From an uncultured Atopobium sp. (GTDB taxonomy: Bacteria > Actinomycetota > Coriobacteriia > Coriobacteriales > Atopobiaceae): a DNA stretch of 32,074 bases. The position numbers and the translations under genes were made by a program. The notes under the pieces are model-generated. The model saw nothing but the letters and a program-made list of their open reading frames with translations. It had not been told where the DNA came from and did no database searches. Positions 7,708-15,573 of the stretch are shown here, in pieces (the stretch's first letter is position 1; every line of letters begins with the position of its first letter). Location of the stretch: positions 1 through 32,074 of the forward strand of contig USKU01000004.1 of the NCBI GenBank assembly GCA_900555335.1, in the 5' to 3' direction.

Positions 7708-7713
7708 TATAGT
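7708..7713 (+). promoter_or_regulatory. Candidate -10 box of the first binding-protein gene
   Basis: TATAGT is followed by TA-TGT. The other binding-protein gene has a very similar TATAGTTAAGT at 28468. No good -35 box is visible at standard spacing. Confidence 0.3.
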
Positions 7714-7726
7714 TATGTAGATGTAA

Positions 7727-7759
7727 GCCACACAAGTGGCATTGGTGCCACGTTGTGGC
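7727..7759 (+). promoter_or_regulatory. Nested leader hairpin upstream of the binding-protein ribosome site
   Basis: An inner stem GTGGCA/TGCCAC with loop TTGG (7736-7751) is enclosed by an outer stem GCCACA/TGTGGC (7727-7732 with 7754-7759), giving an elongated 33-base hairpin. It ends about 17 bases before the ribosome site AGAGG of the gene at 7787. It could stabilise the mRNA or regulate translation. No riboswitch class is recognised. Confidence 0.45.
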
Positions 7760-7786
7760 AAGGAGAGTTTTTAGAAAGAGGCAGAA

Positions 7787-9388
7787 ATGAGCGAGTTTAT
7801 TAACCGTCCACTTTCGCGTCGCGGCTTCCTTGGCGGAGCAACTGTAGCAGCTGGTCTTGGTCTCACCGCTTGTGGTGGCGGACAGCAGAAGGCAGCTGAA
7901 GCTCCATCTGGAAAGGAAGGCGGCGGCACAATTACTGCTGGTACCGCTTATTCAACCCAGAACTATGATCCATCTACTACTTCATCAGCACTTGCTCTTG
8001 GTGTCAACTGGCAGGTAGTTGAGGGCCTCTATGGTCTTAACTTCCACGACTATTCCACCTTCAATGAGCTTGCTACTGCTGATCCTAAGAAGGTTGACGA
8101 TAACACCTTTGAGATTACCATCCGTGACGGCGCAAAGTTCTCTGATGGTAATGAAGTCAAGGCAGATGACGTTGTTGAGTCCTTCAACCGCTCTTCTGCA
8201 AAGGGCAGCGTTTACGTTCCAATGCTCGCTCCAATTGCTTCCGTAGAGAAGAAGGATGACAAGACTGTCACCGTTAAGACCACTATTGCTAATTTCTCCC
8301 TCCTCAAGGAGCGTCTGTCCATTGTTCGCGTTGTTCCAGCAAGCAGCTCCCAGGATGAGATGAAGAAGCAGCCAGTTGGTTCCGGTCCATGGCAGTTTGA
8401 GTCTATCTCTGACAACACTCTTGACCTTGTTCCTAACAAAAACTACAACGGCGCAACTCCTGCTAAGGACGATAAGCTCCACTATGACGTCCTTAAGGAT
8501 CCAACCGCTCGTCTGACCGCTCAGCAGGATGGAACCACCCTTGCTATGGAAATGGTTCCTGCAGACGCTGTAGACCAGCTCAAGGGCGCAGGCTGCACCG
8601 TTGACGCTGTTCAGGGCTTTGGTGTCCGTTTTGCAATGTTCAACCTTGGCAAGGCTCCTTGGGACAACGTTAAGGTTCGCCAGGCATGCCTCTATGCACT
8701 TGATACAGACAAGATGCTTGCAAACGCATTCTCTGGTCAGGCTGAAGTTGCTACCAGCTACCTTCCTTCTTCCTTTGCTAACTATCACAAGGCATCCACT
8801 GTCTATGCACACGATGTTGACAAGGCTAAGAAGCTTATTTCTGAGTCTGGTATCACTCCTGGTGATGTCGTTCTTCGCACCACCGATAACGAGCAGGTTA
8901 AGTCTATGGCAACTCAGGTCAAGAACGACCTCGACGCACTTGGCTTTAACGTAAGCATCGTTTCCGATACTTCTCCAGCAACCTATGCTGCAATTGACGC
9001 AGCTGACGGCTCTTGGGACATCCTGCTTGCCCCTGGCGATCCTTCCTGCTTCGGTGCAGACGTTGACCTGCTGCTCAACTGGTGGTATGGCGATAACGTC
9101 TGGATGACCAAGCGTTGCCCATGGAAGGAGTCCGCTGAGTGGACTAAGCTCCACGAGCTCATGACCAAGGCTCTTGGCCAGTCTGATGCTGATCAGCAGT
9201 CCACTTGGAACGAGTGCTTCGACATCATCGCTGAGAACGTACCTCTGTACCCAGTTCTCTTTGCTAAGACCTTCACCGCTTCTTGGAGCGAGAAGCCAAA
9301 TAGCAACGGTGTTGCTCTCAAGGGCTTCAAGGGTATCGGAACCACCGGTATGTCCTTCATTGATGTCAACACAGTTACTGCTAGCTAA
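7787..9388 (+). CDS. Family-5 (Dpp/Opp/Sat-type) solute-binding lipoprotein, probable sialic acid binder
   Basis: This 533-residue extracytoplasmic binding protein belongs to an ABC importer of the peptide/nickel/opine family (SBP_bac_5). Residues 1-29 form a signal with a twin-arginine motif (S-R-R-G-F-L-G-G at 10-17) and a lipobox LTAC with Cys29, so it is probably Tat-exported and lipid-anchored. The mature part carries family signatures: the early NYDPSTTSSALALGVNWQVVEGLYGL segment, IRDGAKFSDGNEVKADDVVESF (about residues 110-131) and a C-terminal GFKGIG. The ribosome site AGAGG is five bases before the ATG. It heads a run of permease, permease-ATPase and ATPase genes, then nan genes, so the ligand is inferred to be a sialic acid rather than peptides. 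Related transporters I recall are SatABCD of Haemophilus ducreyi and SiaEFGI of Corynebacterium glutamicum. The family is certain; the ligand is not. Confidence 0.93.
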   Translation: MSEFINRPLSRRGFLGGATVAAGLGLTACGGGQQKAAEAPSGKEGGGTITAGTAYSTQNYDPSTTSSALALGVNWQVVEGLYGLNFHDYSTFNELATADPKKVDDNTFEITIRDGAKFSDGNEVKADDVVESFNRSSAKGSVYVPMLAPIASVEKKDDKTVTVKTTIANFSLLKERLSIVRVVPASSSQDEMKKQPVGSGPWQFESISDNTLDLVPNKNYNGATPAKDDKLHYDVLKDPTARLTAQQDGTTLAMEMVPADAVDQLKGAGCTVDAVQGFGVRFAMFNLGKAPWDNVKVRQACLYALDTDKMLANAFSGQAEVATSYLPSSFANYHKASTVYAHDVDKAKKLISESGITPGDVVLRTTDNEQVKSMATQVKNDLDALGFNVSIVSDTSPATYAAIDAADGSWDILLAPGDPSCFGADVDLLLNWWYGDNVWMTKRCPWKESAEWTKLHELMTKALGQSDADQQSTWNECFDIIAENVPLYPVLFAKTFTASWSEKPNSNGVALKGFKGIGTTGMSFIDVNTVTAS

Positions 9389-9426
9389 TTTGTTGCCATC
9401 ACGCGCTTAGCATCTCATACATTGGG

Positions 9427-9460
9427 GCCCGAGCGTTTTACCTATAACGCTCGGGCTCTT
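9427..9460 (+). terminator. Strong hairpin between binding protein and permease genes (attenuator-like)
   Basis: A perfect 11-bp GC-rich stem GCCCGAGCGTT (9427-9437) with AACGCTCGGGC (9446-9456) and an 8-base loop is followed by only TCTTGT. In operons of this kind such hairpins let the binding protein be made in excess over the membrane parts, either by partial termination or by 3'-end protection. Confidence 0.7.
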
Positions 9461-9543
9461 GTGCGCAAAATTTAGTCCCGAGGTGCGCAAAGTCTTATCA
9501 AATTTTATTTGTACGGTTTGTTTTAAAGAGAGAGGGGGAGATA

Positions 9544-10500
9544 GTGAACAACCTATTACGTCTTATCGGACGCCGCCTTATTGCGCTGCCGATTATGGCT
9601 TTAGGCGTCACCTTTCTCGTATTCTTCCTAATGTCTTTCTCGCATGTTGATCCTGCATACAATGCCTTGGGAGAGTCTGCTTCTGAAGAAGCTATCCAGC
9701 AGTATCACATTGAGAATGGTCTTGATGACCCATGGCCTGTGAGATATGTACGTTATATCGGTGATGTTGCTCATGGAAACCTGGGTACCTATGGCACTTC
9801 TCACTATTCAGTTGCTGAAAGAATTTCAAAGGCTCTGCCAGTAACTATGCAGTTAACCTTTATGGGTCTCTTTATTGGCGCAATAGTTTCGTTTACGTTG
9901 GGCGTTATTGCGGCTCTCTATAGAGACCAATGGCCCGATCAAATCATCCGCGTATTCTCAATTGCCGGTCTTGCAACGCCATCATTTTGGTTGGCAGTTC
10001 TTTTGATTCTGGTCTTTGCGTCTACGCTCAAGCTTTTGCCTGCCTCTGGAGCACTACCAGATCCTACGGTAAATCTTGGCGGCTACTTTGCTCGTATGAT
10101 TATGCCGGCATTTGCACTTGCGGTTCCAATGTCTGGTCAGATGACCCGTATTGTTCGTACCGCAATGGTCGAGGAGCTGGATAAGGACTACGTCCGTACT
10201 GCTCGCGGCGCTGGTATTCCAGAGAGAATCGTCATTGCAAGAAACGTACTTCGCAACGCTCTTATTACCCCTGTAACCACACTTGGTCTGAAGATTGGTT
10301 ACCTCATGGGTGGCGCCGTTGTTATTGAGGTTATTTTTAACCTTCCTGGCATGGGTACCGCAATTCTTGAGGGCATCCAGGGTAACGAGGCAATGCTTGT
10401 TCAGGGCGTTGTTGTTGTCGTTGCACTGTCCTTCATCATCATCAACATTGTTGTTGATATGTTGTACATCTTGATTAACCCACGCATTAGGACGGTGTAG
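9544..10500 (+). CDS. DppB-like ABC permease of the putative sialic acid transporter
   Basis: This 318-residue inner-membrane permease is of the DppB/OppB type. The GTG start follows AGAGGGGGAG with ideal spacing. It opens with the usual LLRLIGRRLIALPIMALGVTFLVFFL first TM segment and then shows the periplasmic loop with GLDDPWPVRYVRYIGDVAHGNLG. The cytoplasmic EAA-type coupling loop is ELDKDYVRTARGAGIPERIVIARNVLRN (about residues 211-238), followed by the last helices with NLPGMGTAI. It lies downstream of the binding protein behind a hairpin and four bases before the permease-ATPase fusion with which it should pair. The family is certain; the substrate is inferred from the neighbouring nan genes. 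Confidence 0.93.
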   Translation: MNNLLRLIGRRLIALPIMALGVTFLVFFLMSFSHVDPAYNALGESASEEAIQQYHIENGLDDPWPVRYVRYIGDVAHGNLGTYGTSHYSVAERISKALPVTMQLTFMGLFIGAIVSFTLGVIAALYRDQWPDQIIRVFSIAGLATPSFWLAVLLILVFASTLKLLPASGALPDPTVNLGGYFARMIMPAFALAVPMSGQMTRIVRTAMVEELDKDYVRTARGAGIPERIVIARNVLRNALITPVTTLGLKIGYLMGGAVVIEVIFNLPGMGTAILEGIQGNEAMLVQGVVVVVALSFIIINIVVDMLYILINPRIRTV

Positions 10501-10504
10501 TGCG

Positions 10505-12544
10505 ATGGTACAAATGAGAAAAAAACAAGTCGAGAAGCTCGAAGAAGCTGCTGCAAAGGGTTCAACCTTTGGTGGCTTTAAGAAGATGAAGACAGCTTCC
10601 AAGATTGCTCTTGTCATTCTTGTCTTTGTTGTTCTTGCTTCTGTCTTTGCAAATTTTATTGCTCCACATAACCCACTTGAGATCTTCAACGCTCGTCAGG
10701 CTCCAGGCAATGGATTCATTTTTGGTACTGACGATAAGGGCCGCGATATTCTTTCTCGTATGCTCCATGGTGGTCAGTATTCACTGGTCATTGGTTTTGG
10801 TGCTACAGGCATGGCGCTACTGTGTGGCTCAATTATTGGTGCTATTGCCGCTGTTTCTAGAAAGGCTGTCTCTGAGGTCATCATGCGTGTGCTCGACATC
10901 ATCATGTCGTTCCCAGGCATTGCACTTGCAGCAGTCTTTGTTTCTATTCTTGGTAACAGCGTTCCTTCAATCATCTTTGCCATTGGCTTTATGTACACGC
11001 CACAGATTGCGCGTATTGTTCGTGCAAACATCGTAAGTGAGTACGGCGAGGATTACGTAAGGGCAACCATTGTTTCTGGTGCTCGTGCACCTTGGATTTT
11101 GTGGAAGCACGTTCTTCGTAACTGCATTGCTCCCATCATGGTCTTTACCGTTACGCTTGTTGCAGACGCAATCATCTTTGAGGCATCTTTGACCTTTATT
11201 GGCGCTGGTATTGCAGAGCCAACTCCTACATGGGGTAATATCCTGGCTGATGCTCGTGCTGGCGTTCTTGCTGGCCGCTGGTGGCAGGCATTCTTCCCAG
11301 GCCTAGCTATTATGATGACCTGCCTGGCACTGAACATCCTCTCCGAGGGTCTTACTGATGCTATGGCAGCAGCACCTGGAGCTCCTGTAGATACAGAGAA
11401 CTCTGACTCCAGGCGTGCAGATGACATTCTTGCGTCTGATCCAGTTCGTGCATATGCAGAGCAGGCAGAGTCCCTTGAGCGCAGACTTAATGCACTCAAA
11501 GAGGTTGAGCTGTCTAGAACAGACAGACGTAAGCCAGACTTTGATGTTGCTCCATTGCTCAGTGTTAAAGATCTTTGCATCAGCTTTGAGTCTCACGGAG
11601 ACGTTAAGGTTGTTGACCACGTAAGCTTTGATGTTCGTCCTGGTCAGTGCATGGCGCTGGTCGGCGAGTCTGGCTGTGGTAAGTCTATTACCACCAAGGT
11701 CATCATGGGTCTAACTGATCCAAAAGAGACCATTACCGGCCAGGTTCTCTACAAAGACCAAGACCTCTTGAAGCTCTCCAAAGAAGAGCACCGTAAACTA
11801 CTTGGACACGAACTTGCAATGGTCTACCAGGACGCTCTGTCTTCCTTGAACCCTTCCATGCTTATCTCTTCTCAGATGAAGCAGCTTACCAGCAGGGGAG
11901 GCACTCGTTCTGCTGAGGAGCTTCTGGAGCTTGTTGGTCTGGATCCAAAGCGTACGCTTGAGTCCTACCCACACGAGCTTTCTGGTGGTCAGCGTCAGCG
12001 TGTTCTGATTGCTATGGCACTTACCCGCGATCCTTCTCTGGTCATCTGCGACGAGCCAACAACTGCTCTGGACGTTACTGTTCAGAAGCAGGTCATCAAG
12101 CTCTTAAATGACCTTCAGCGTCGTCTTGGCTTCGCAATGATCTTTGTTAGCCACGACCTTGCACTTGTTGCAGAGGTTGCTTCTGAGATTACCGTTATGT
12201 ACGCAGGCCAGGTTATTGAGCAGGCAGCTACTACTGAGCTTCTGACCAATCCTGTTCACGAGTACACCCGCGGTCTTCTCGGCTCTGTTCTTTCCATTGA
12301 GGAAGGCGCACAGGATGGTACTAGGCTTCACCAGGTACCAGGTTCTGTTCCTTCTCCAGAAGACTTCCCAACAGGCGATAGGTTTGCTCCTCGTTCGAGC
12401 CACCCAGATCTGGGTCTTGAGGTTCACCCTGTTATCAAGGAGATTCCTGGTAAGCACCATCGTTTCTCCGAGCTGCCTGATGAGTATCTGAAGGAGCATG
12501 GTCTTGTGCCTTACCTTGAGCGTTCTCAAAAGGAGGTGAGGTAA
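10505..12544 (+). CDS. DppC-like permease fused to DppD-like ATPase
   Basis: One uninterrupted 679-residue frame carries two transporter parts. Residues 1 to about 285 are a DppC/OppC-type permease: first TM near residues 33-52, GTDDKGRDILSRMLHG, the EAA loop EYGEDYVRATIVSGARAPWILWKHVLRN, and FIGAGIAEPTPTWG. A polar linker (about 290-345) leads into an ABC ATPase with Walker A GESGCGKS (about 386), Q-loop YQDAL, signature LSGGQRQR (about 492), Walker B VICDEPTTALD (about 513) and H-loop VSHD (about 548). The usual C-terminal Cys cluster of DppD proteins is replaced: GDRFAPRSSHPD stands where G-C-x-F-x-P-R-C is expected. The start at 10505 has only a weak ribosome site; an ATG at 10514 is an alternative. 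A permease-ATPase fusion is also what I recall for SiaG of C. glutamicum, which supports a sialic acid role. Confidence 0.92.
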   Translation: MVQMRKKQVEKLEEAAAKGSTFGGFKKMKTASKIALVILVFVVLASVFANFIAPHNPLEIFNARQAPGNGFIFGTDDKGRDILSRMLHGGQYSLVIGFGATGMALLCGSIIGAIAAVSRKAVSEVIMRVLDIIMSFPGIALAAVFVSILGNSVPSIIFAIGFMYTPQIARIVRANIVSEYGEDYVRATIVSGARAPWILWKHVLRNCIAPIMVFTVTLVADAIIFEASLTFIGAGIAEPTPTWGNILADARAGVLAGRWWQAFFPGLAIMMTCLALNILSEGLTDAMAAAPGAPVDTENSDSRRADDILASDPVRAYAEQAESLERRLNALKEVELSRTDRRKPDFDVAPLLSVKDLCISFESHGDVKVVDHVSFDVRPGQCMALVGESGCGKSITTKVIMGLTDPKETITGQVLYKDQDLLKLSKEEHRKLLGHELAMVYQDALSSLNPSMLISSQMKQLTSRGGTRSAEELLELVGLDPKRTLESYPHELSGGQRQRVLIAMALTRDPSLVICDEPTTALDVTVQKQVIKLLNDLQRRLGFAMIFVSHDLALVAEVASEITVMYAGQVIEQAATTELLTNPVHEYTRGLLGSVLSIEEGAQDGTRLHQVPGSVPSPEDFPTGDRFAPRSSHPDLGLEVHPVIKEIPGKHHRFSELPDEYLKEHGLVPYLERSQKEVR

Positions 12545-13366
12545 ATGGCTACAACATCTGAAGAACAGCCAATTATCTTCCTCGATGATATTTCGGTTAC
12601 GTTTAAAACACGTACGGGTTCAATCTTTAAGCCTAATAAGGTTCATGCAGTACAGAATGTTTCTCTCAAGCTTATGCCTGGTGAGACCATTGGTATTGTT
12701 GGTGAGTCTGGCTGCGGAAAGTCGACTACCGCAAATGTCATGTGTGGTCTTCAGTCACCAACGTCCGGTCATGTGTACTTCAAGGGAATGGATGTTACCA
12801 AGCGTACTCCAGAGCTTAGAAAGCAGATTGGCCGCGTTGTCTCTGTTGTCTTCCAGGACCCAGCAACTGCTCTTAACCCTCGTATGATTGTTAAAGACCA
12901 GCTCATGGATCCACTGCTCGTGCATAAGGTAGGAACAGAAGAGGAGCGAGAAGCCCGTATTAATGAGCTTGTCGGTCTGGTAGGACTGCCACATTCGGCA
13001 CTTCGCGCCCTTCCTGGTCAGCTTTCTGGTGGTCAGCGTCAGCGTGTTGCTATTGCACGTGCGCTTTCTCTGAATCCATCGGCAATCATTGCTGACGAGC
13101 CTACTTCCGCACTGGACGTTTCTGTTCGTGCACAGATCTTGAACCTGCTTACAGACCTTAAGTCTGAGCTGGGTCTCTCGATGATCTTTATTTCGCACGA
13201 TATCCAGACCGTTCGCTATGTTTCTGACCGCATCATTGTTATGAATCACGGCCAGATTATGGAAGATGGTCCTGCTAAGCAGGTCTTTGAGCATCCAACA
13301 GATCCTTACACTAAGACGCTTTTGGGTGCTGCACCATCTTTGCTTCATCCTAAACTGGGTGAGTAG
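12545..13366 (+). CDS. DppF-like ABC transporter ATPase of the putative sialic acid transporter
   Basis: This 273-residue cytoplasmic ATPase pairs with the ATPase half of the preceding fusion to energise import. It has Walker A GESGCGKST (about residues 54-62), Q-loop FQDPATALNPRM, signature LSGGQRQR (about 159-166), Walker B IIADEPTSALD and H-loop ISHD. It ends soon after DPYTKTLLGAAPS and lacks the C-terminal extension with the Cys cluster, as many DppF proteins do. The strong ribosome site AAGGAGGTGAGG lies within the end of the upstream gene, and the start codon directly follows that gene's stop. A strong terminator follows, separating the transporter from the esterase genes. Confidence 0.93.
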   Translation: MATTSEEQPIIFLDDISVTFKTRTGSIFKPNKVHAVQNVSLKLMPGETIGIVGESGCGKSTTANVMCGLQSPTSGHVYFKGMDVTKRTPELRKQIGRVVSVVFQDPATALNPRMIVKDQLMDPLLVHKVGTEEEREARINELVGLVGLPHSALRALPGQLSGGQRQRVAIARALSLNPSAIIADEPTSALDVSVRAQILNLLTDLKSELGLSMIFISHDIQTVRYVSDRIIVMNHGQIMEDGPAKQVFEHPTDPYTKTLLGAAPSLLHPKLGE

Positions 13367-13387
13367 CGCTTACGTTTTTGTTTGACC

Positions 13388-13414
13388 AGAGCGCAGCTTA
13401 GGCTGCGCTCTTTT
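13388..13414 (+). terminator. Intrinsic terminator after the transporter operon
   Basis: A perfect 10-bp stem AGAGCGCAGC/GCTGCGCTCT with loop TTAG runs into TTTT. It overlaps the region upstream of the esterase start codon, which shows that the esterase gene begins at 13433 and not earlier. Confidence 0.88.
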
Positions 13415-13432
13415 AGCTTGTTAGGTGGATCA

Positions 13433-14473
13433 ATGCACCAAGAAACGCTTGAGCTTGCAGAATTGAAGGCAGCTCATGCTTTGACGCCCTATCCTTCGGA
13501 TTTTGAGGCGTTTTGGAAGGCACGTATGGAGGAAGCAGATAACGCCCCTCTCAGCTGGCAGATTGTTCCTTCAACAGAGGTCACGTCAACTGCTTCAGCT
13601 CACTTTTTTGATCTTACATTTGTAGGCATTGATGGCGCGGAAATCTACGCAAAGTACCTGCGTCCACAGACTGCCTCAGGCGTACAAACTCCGCTTGTTT
13701 TACAGTTCCATGGCTATCCAGGATCTTCTCGCAGTTGGTTTGAGCAGAGCTCATTTTTGGGCTTAGGCTGCTCGCTGATTGCGCTTGATAATCCTGGGCA
13801 GGGTGGCCGTAGTTTGGACGGAAGCTCTTACAAGAGCACTACCGTCTCTGGTCACTTGGTGCTTGGACTAGATGGACCTGTAGAGGACCTTTACTTTGTT
13901 CATCTGTATCAGAACATTCGCTTGCTCTGCAGAATTGTTAGACAGCTTGAAGGAATTGATACAGATCGCGTTTTTGTAAACGGCGCCTCGCAGGGAGGTG
14001 GTATTGGTCTTGCTACCTGTGCACTCAATCAAGACCTGATTAATAGGGCAGCAATTCTTTATCCCTTCCTCACTGATTTTAGGTGTGTGTGGGAGCTTAA
14101 TGCTGACGAGGTTGCATACGAGGGCATTCGTTATTATTCCCGCTGGTTTGACGCAGATGGTTCTCGCGTTGATGAGGTCTTTGCAAAGCTTGCCTATATT
14201 GATTCAGCTAATTTTGCACGCTTGGTTACCTGTCCTGTGCTTTTTGGCACCGGACTTGATGACCCGGTAGTTCCTCCAGAGGCTCAGTTTGCAGCTTACA
14301 ATGCCTTGACCTGCCCAAAGAGGCATCTTCTTTACCCCGGATATGCGCATGAAGAGATTGGTGATTTTGACGATAAGATCATTGATTTCTTCTGCTCTGA
14401 AAATGGAGAGCAAGCTCTTGAAGTGTTGGACTCGTCATTTCCTGCTCAAGCAGAAGGCGAGGTGTGTGCATGA
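13433..14473 (+). CDS. CE7 acetylxylan-esterase/cephalosporin-C-deacetylase family esterase
   Basis: This 346-residue cytoplasmic alpha/beta-hydrolase of carbohydrate esterase family 7 (AXE1) would remove acetyl groups from sugars. The ATG at 13433 is preceded by AGGTGG and lies beyond a terminator, so longer in-frame starts are unlikely. The catalytic triad is visible: Ser186 in G-A-S-Q-G-G, Asp277 in L-D-D-P-V-V-P-P followed by the family's F-A-A-Y-N, and His306 in Y-A-H-E. The family RGQGG motif appears as N-P-G-Q-G-G. There is no signal peptide, so the substrate must be inside the cell. Standing between a probable sialic acid importer and nanA, a role in de-O-acetylating imported sialic acids is plausible; other acetylated sugars cannot be excluded. 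It overlaps the next gene by ATGA. Confidence 0.88.
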   Translation: MHQETLELAELKAAHALTPYPSDFEAFWKARMEEADNAPLSWQIVPSTEVTSTASAHFFDLTFVGIDGAEIYAKYLRPQTASGVQTPLVLQFHGYPGSSRSWFEQSSFLGLGCSLIALDNPGQGGRSLDGSSYKSTTVSGHLVLGLDGPVEDLYFVHLYQNIRLLCRIVRQLEGIDTDRVFVNGASQGGGIGLATCALNQDLINRAAILYPFLTDFRCVWELNADEVAYEGIRYYSRWFDADGSRVDEVFAKLAYIDSANFARLVTCPVLFGTGLDDPVVPPEAQFAAYNALTCPKRHLLYPGYAHEEIGDFDDKIIDFFCSENGEQALEVLDSSFPAQAEGEVCA

Positions 14474-15456
14474 GGGGCTTAACACAAAGGCTTGAAGATG
14501 CCCGTTCTTATCGCGGTGCGTGGCTTAGACCATCAAACTTTGAATCATTTTGGGAGACGTCTGTAGCGTTTGCACAAAATGCGCACGTAGAGAGTGTGGT
14601 TGAGCTTCCGTCTGCTACCCAGACTGCAACGTTCAAGCGCATTACATTTGCCTCAACCGACCAGACGCAGCTGCGTGCTCGTGTCATTCTTCCAGCGGGT
14701 GCATCGGTGGCAGAGCTGACCACCGCAGTGGAGGTCCTGCCTACGACTGAGCTGTCAGCCACAACAGAGCTACCAGCGGTGGTACTCTTCTCCGATCTGG
14801 GTCGGGGAGCGCGCAGCTGGCTGCATCTATTGCGCTTCTCGGCACTTGGTTTGCCCGTCGTGGCCCTGGAGGCTCGTCCATGCGAAGCCCAGCTCCAAGA
14901 CGCTTGGAGGGGAGCGCTTAGCGCAGAGGAGCTTGCTCACGCGCTCATCAACCCAGATGACGCTGCATCCTCCACGCTCAAGCAGCTCATCGATGACGCG
15001 CTGGTAGCTGCCTCGGTTGCCTCACGCTTCCTGGGACGCACAACCGTCACCTGGGGAGAAGGTCTAGGGGGCTCGCAGGCTTTGTTTGCGGCTGCGCTTC
15101 TGCCCAAGGAAGTGAGCGCTACCATGGCCCTGAACCCGCTCTTTGCCGACAACGCAACAACCCTGCGCACGGTTGTCGGGTGCGGAGACACCCCGCAGTC
15201 AGATGCAGCTATCGACGCGATCGGTCTTCTCGACAGTGCGTGCGCGGCCGAGCTTGTGCGTGTACCTGCGCTTATTGGCACGGCCCTGCTGGACCAGAGC
15301 GCGCCAACTGAGGGAACGTTTGCGCTGTATAACCGTTTGGCGGGACGAAAAGAAATATGTGTATATCCTAAGTTTGGCCACGAGCGCATCAATCAGTTTG
15401 AGAACGAGCAAATCAACTATCTCTGCGAGGTTATATCAGGGCTTTGTCATAACTAA
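14470..15456 (+). CDS. Diverged CE7-like paralogue, probable pseudoenzyme
   Basis: This 328-residue protein is built like the preceding esterase but strongly diverged. Shared landmarks are the opening W-L-R-P-S-N-F-E-S-F-W, the strand and helix around residues 190-215, the C-terminal G-T-A-L-L-D...F-A-L-Y-N-R-L and F-G-H-E with Asp and His kept. The nucleophile position is not kept: the elbow reads G-E-G-L-G-G (about 196-201) where the neighbour has G-A-S-Q-G-G, and the NPGQGG motif is also gone. The ATG at 14470 overlaps the upstream TGA and has GAGG seven bases before it. The central part (about 14700-15330) is visibly more GC-rich than its neighbours. It may be a regulatory or binding partner of the active esterase, or it may be decaying, although the frame is intact. 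Confidence 0.82.
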   Translation: MRGLTQRLEDARSYRGAWLRPSNFESFWETSVAFAQNAHVESVVELPSATQTATFKRITFASTDQTQLRARVILPAGASVAELTTAVEVLPTTELSATTELPAVVLFSDLGRGARSWLHLLRFSALGLPVVALEARPCEAQLQDAWRGALSAEELAHALINPDDAASSTLKQLIDDALVAASVASRFLGRTTVTWGEGLGGSQALFAAALLPKEVSATMALNPLFADNATTLRTVVGCGDTPQSDAAIDAIGLLDSACAAELVRVPALIGTALLDQSAPTEGTFALYNRLAGRKEICVYPKFGHERINQFENEQINYLCEVISGLCHN

Positions 15457-15462
15457 GCGGAC

Positions 15463-15468
15463 TATAAT
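15463..15468 (+). promoter_or_regulatory. Candidate -10 box upstream of nanA
   Basis: A consensus TATAAT lies just after the upstream stop codon and about 105 bases before nanA. No convincing -35 is seen at 16-18 bases (TTGTCA at 15444 is too close). A separate nan promoter is plausible but unproven. Confidence 0.35.
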
Positions 15469-15541
15469 TACGTAGGTTCTTTGAAGTTGCTTTTGATCAA
15501 TGCTTTGGTCGGCTACTTCAGTACATTGTTGTATGAAACCA

Positions 15542-15556
15542 GTTGGATTTTCCAAC
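15542..15556 (+). promoter_or_regulatory. Inverted repeat just upstream of the nanA ribosome site
   Basis: GTTGGA-TTT-TCCAAC is a perfect 6-bp palindrome with a 3-base spacer. It ends six bases before the AAAGGA ribosome site. It could be an operator or a small mRNA hairpin. Confidence 0.3.
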
Positions 15557-15573
15557 GTGTGAAAGGATAAAGC

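Noticed and set aside
7649..7720. 23-codon frame MSEKLIPLGELSS... in the leader region before the binding protein
   Set aside because: No ribosome site precedes it and the candidate -10 box lies inside it. The similarity of its first codons to the real start (ATGAGCGAG) could be chance.
7985..9154. Long minus-strand open frame (389 codons) opposite the first binding-protein gene
   Set aside because: It lies wholly antisense to a clear family-5 binding protein. The translation has no recognisable family pattern, and such frames arise from strong codon bias in highly expressed genes.
13382..13432. N-terminal extension of the CE7 esterase from an upstream start
   Set aside because: The extra codons fall on the transporter terminator hairpin; the ATG at 13433 has a good AGGTGG site and gives a normal family N-terminus.
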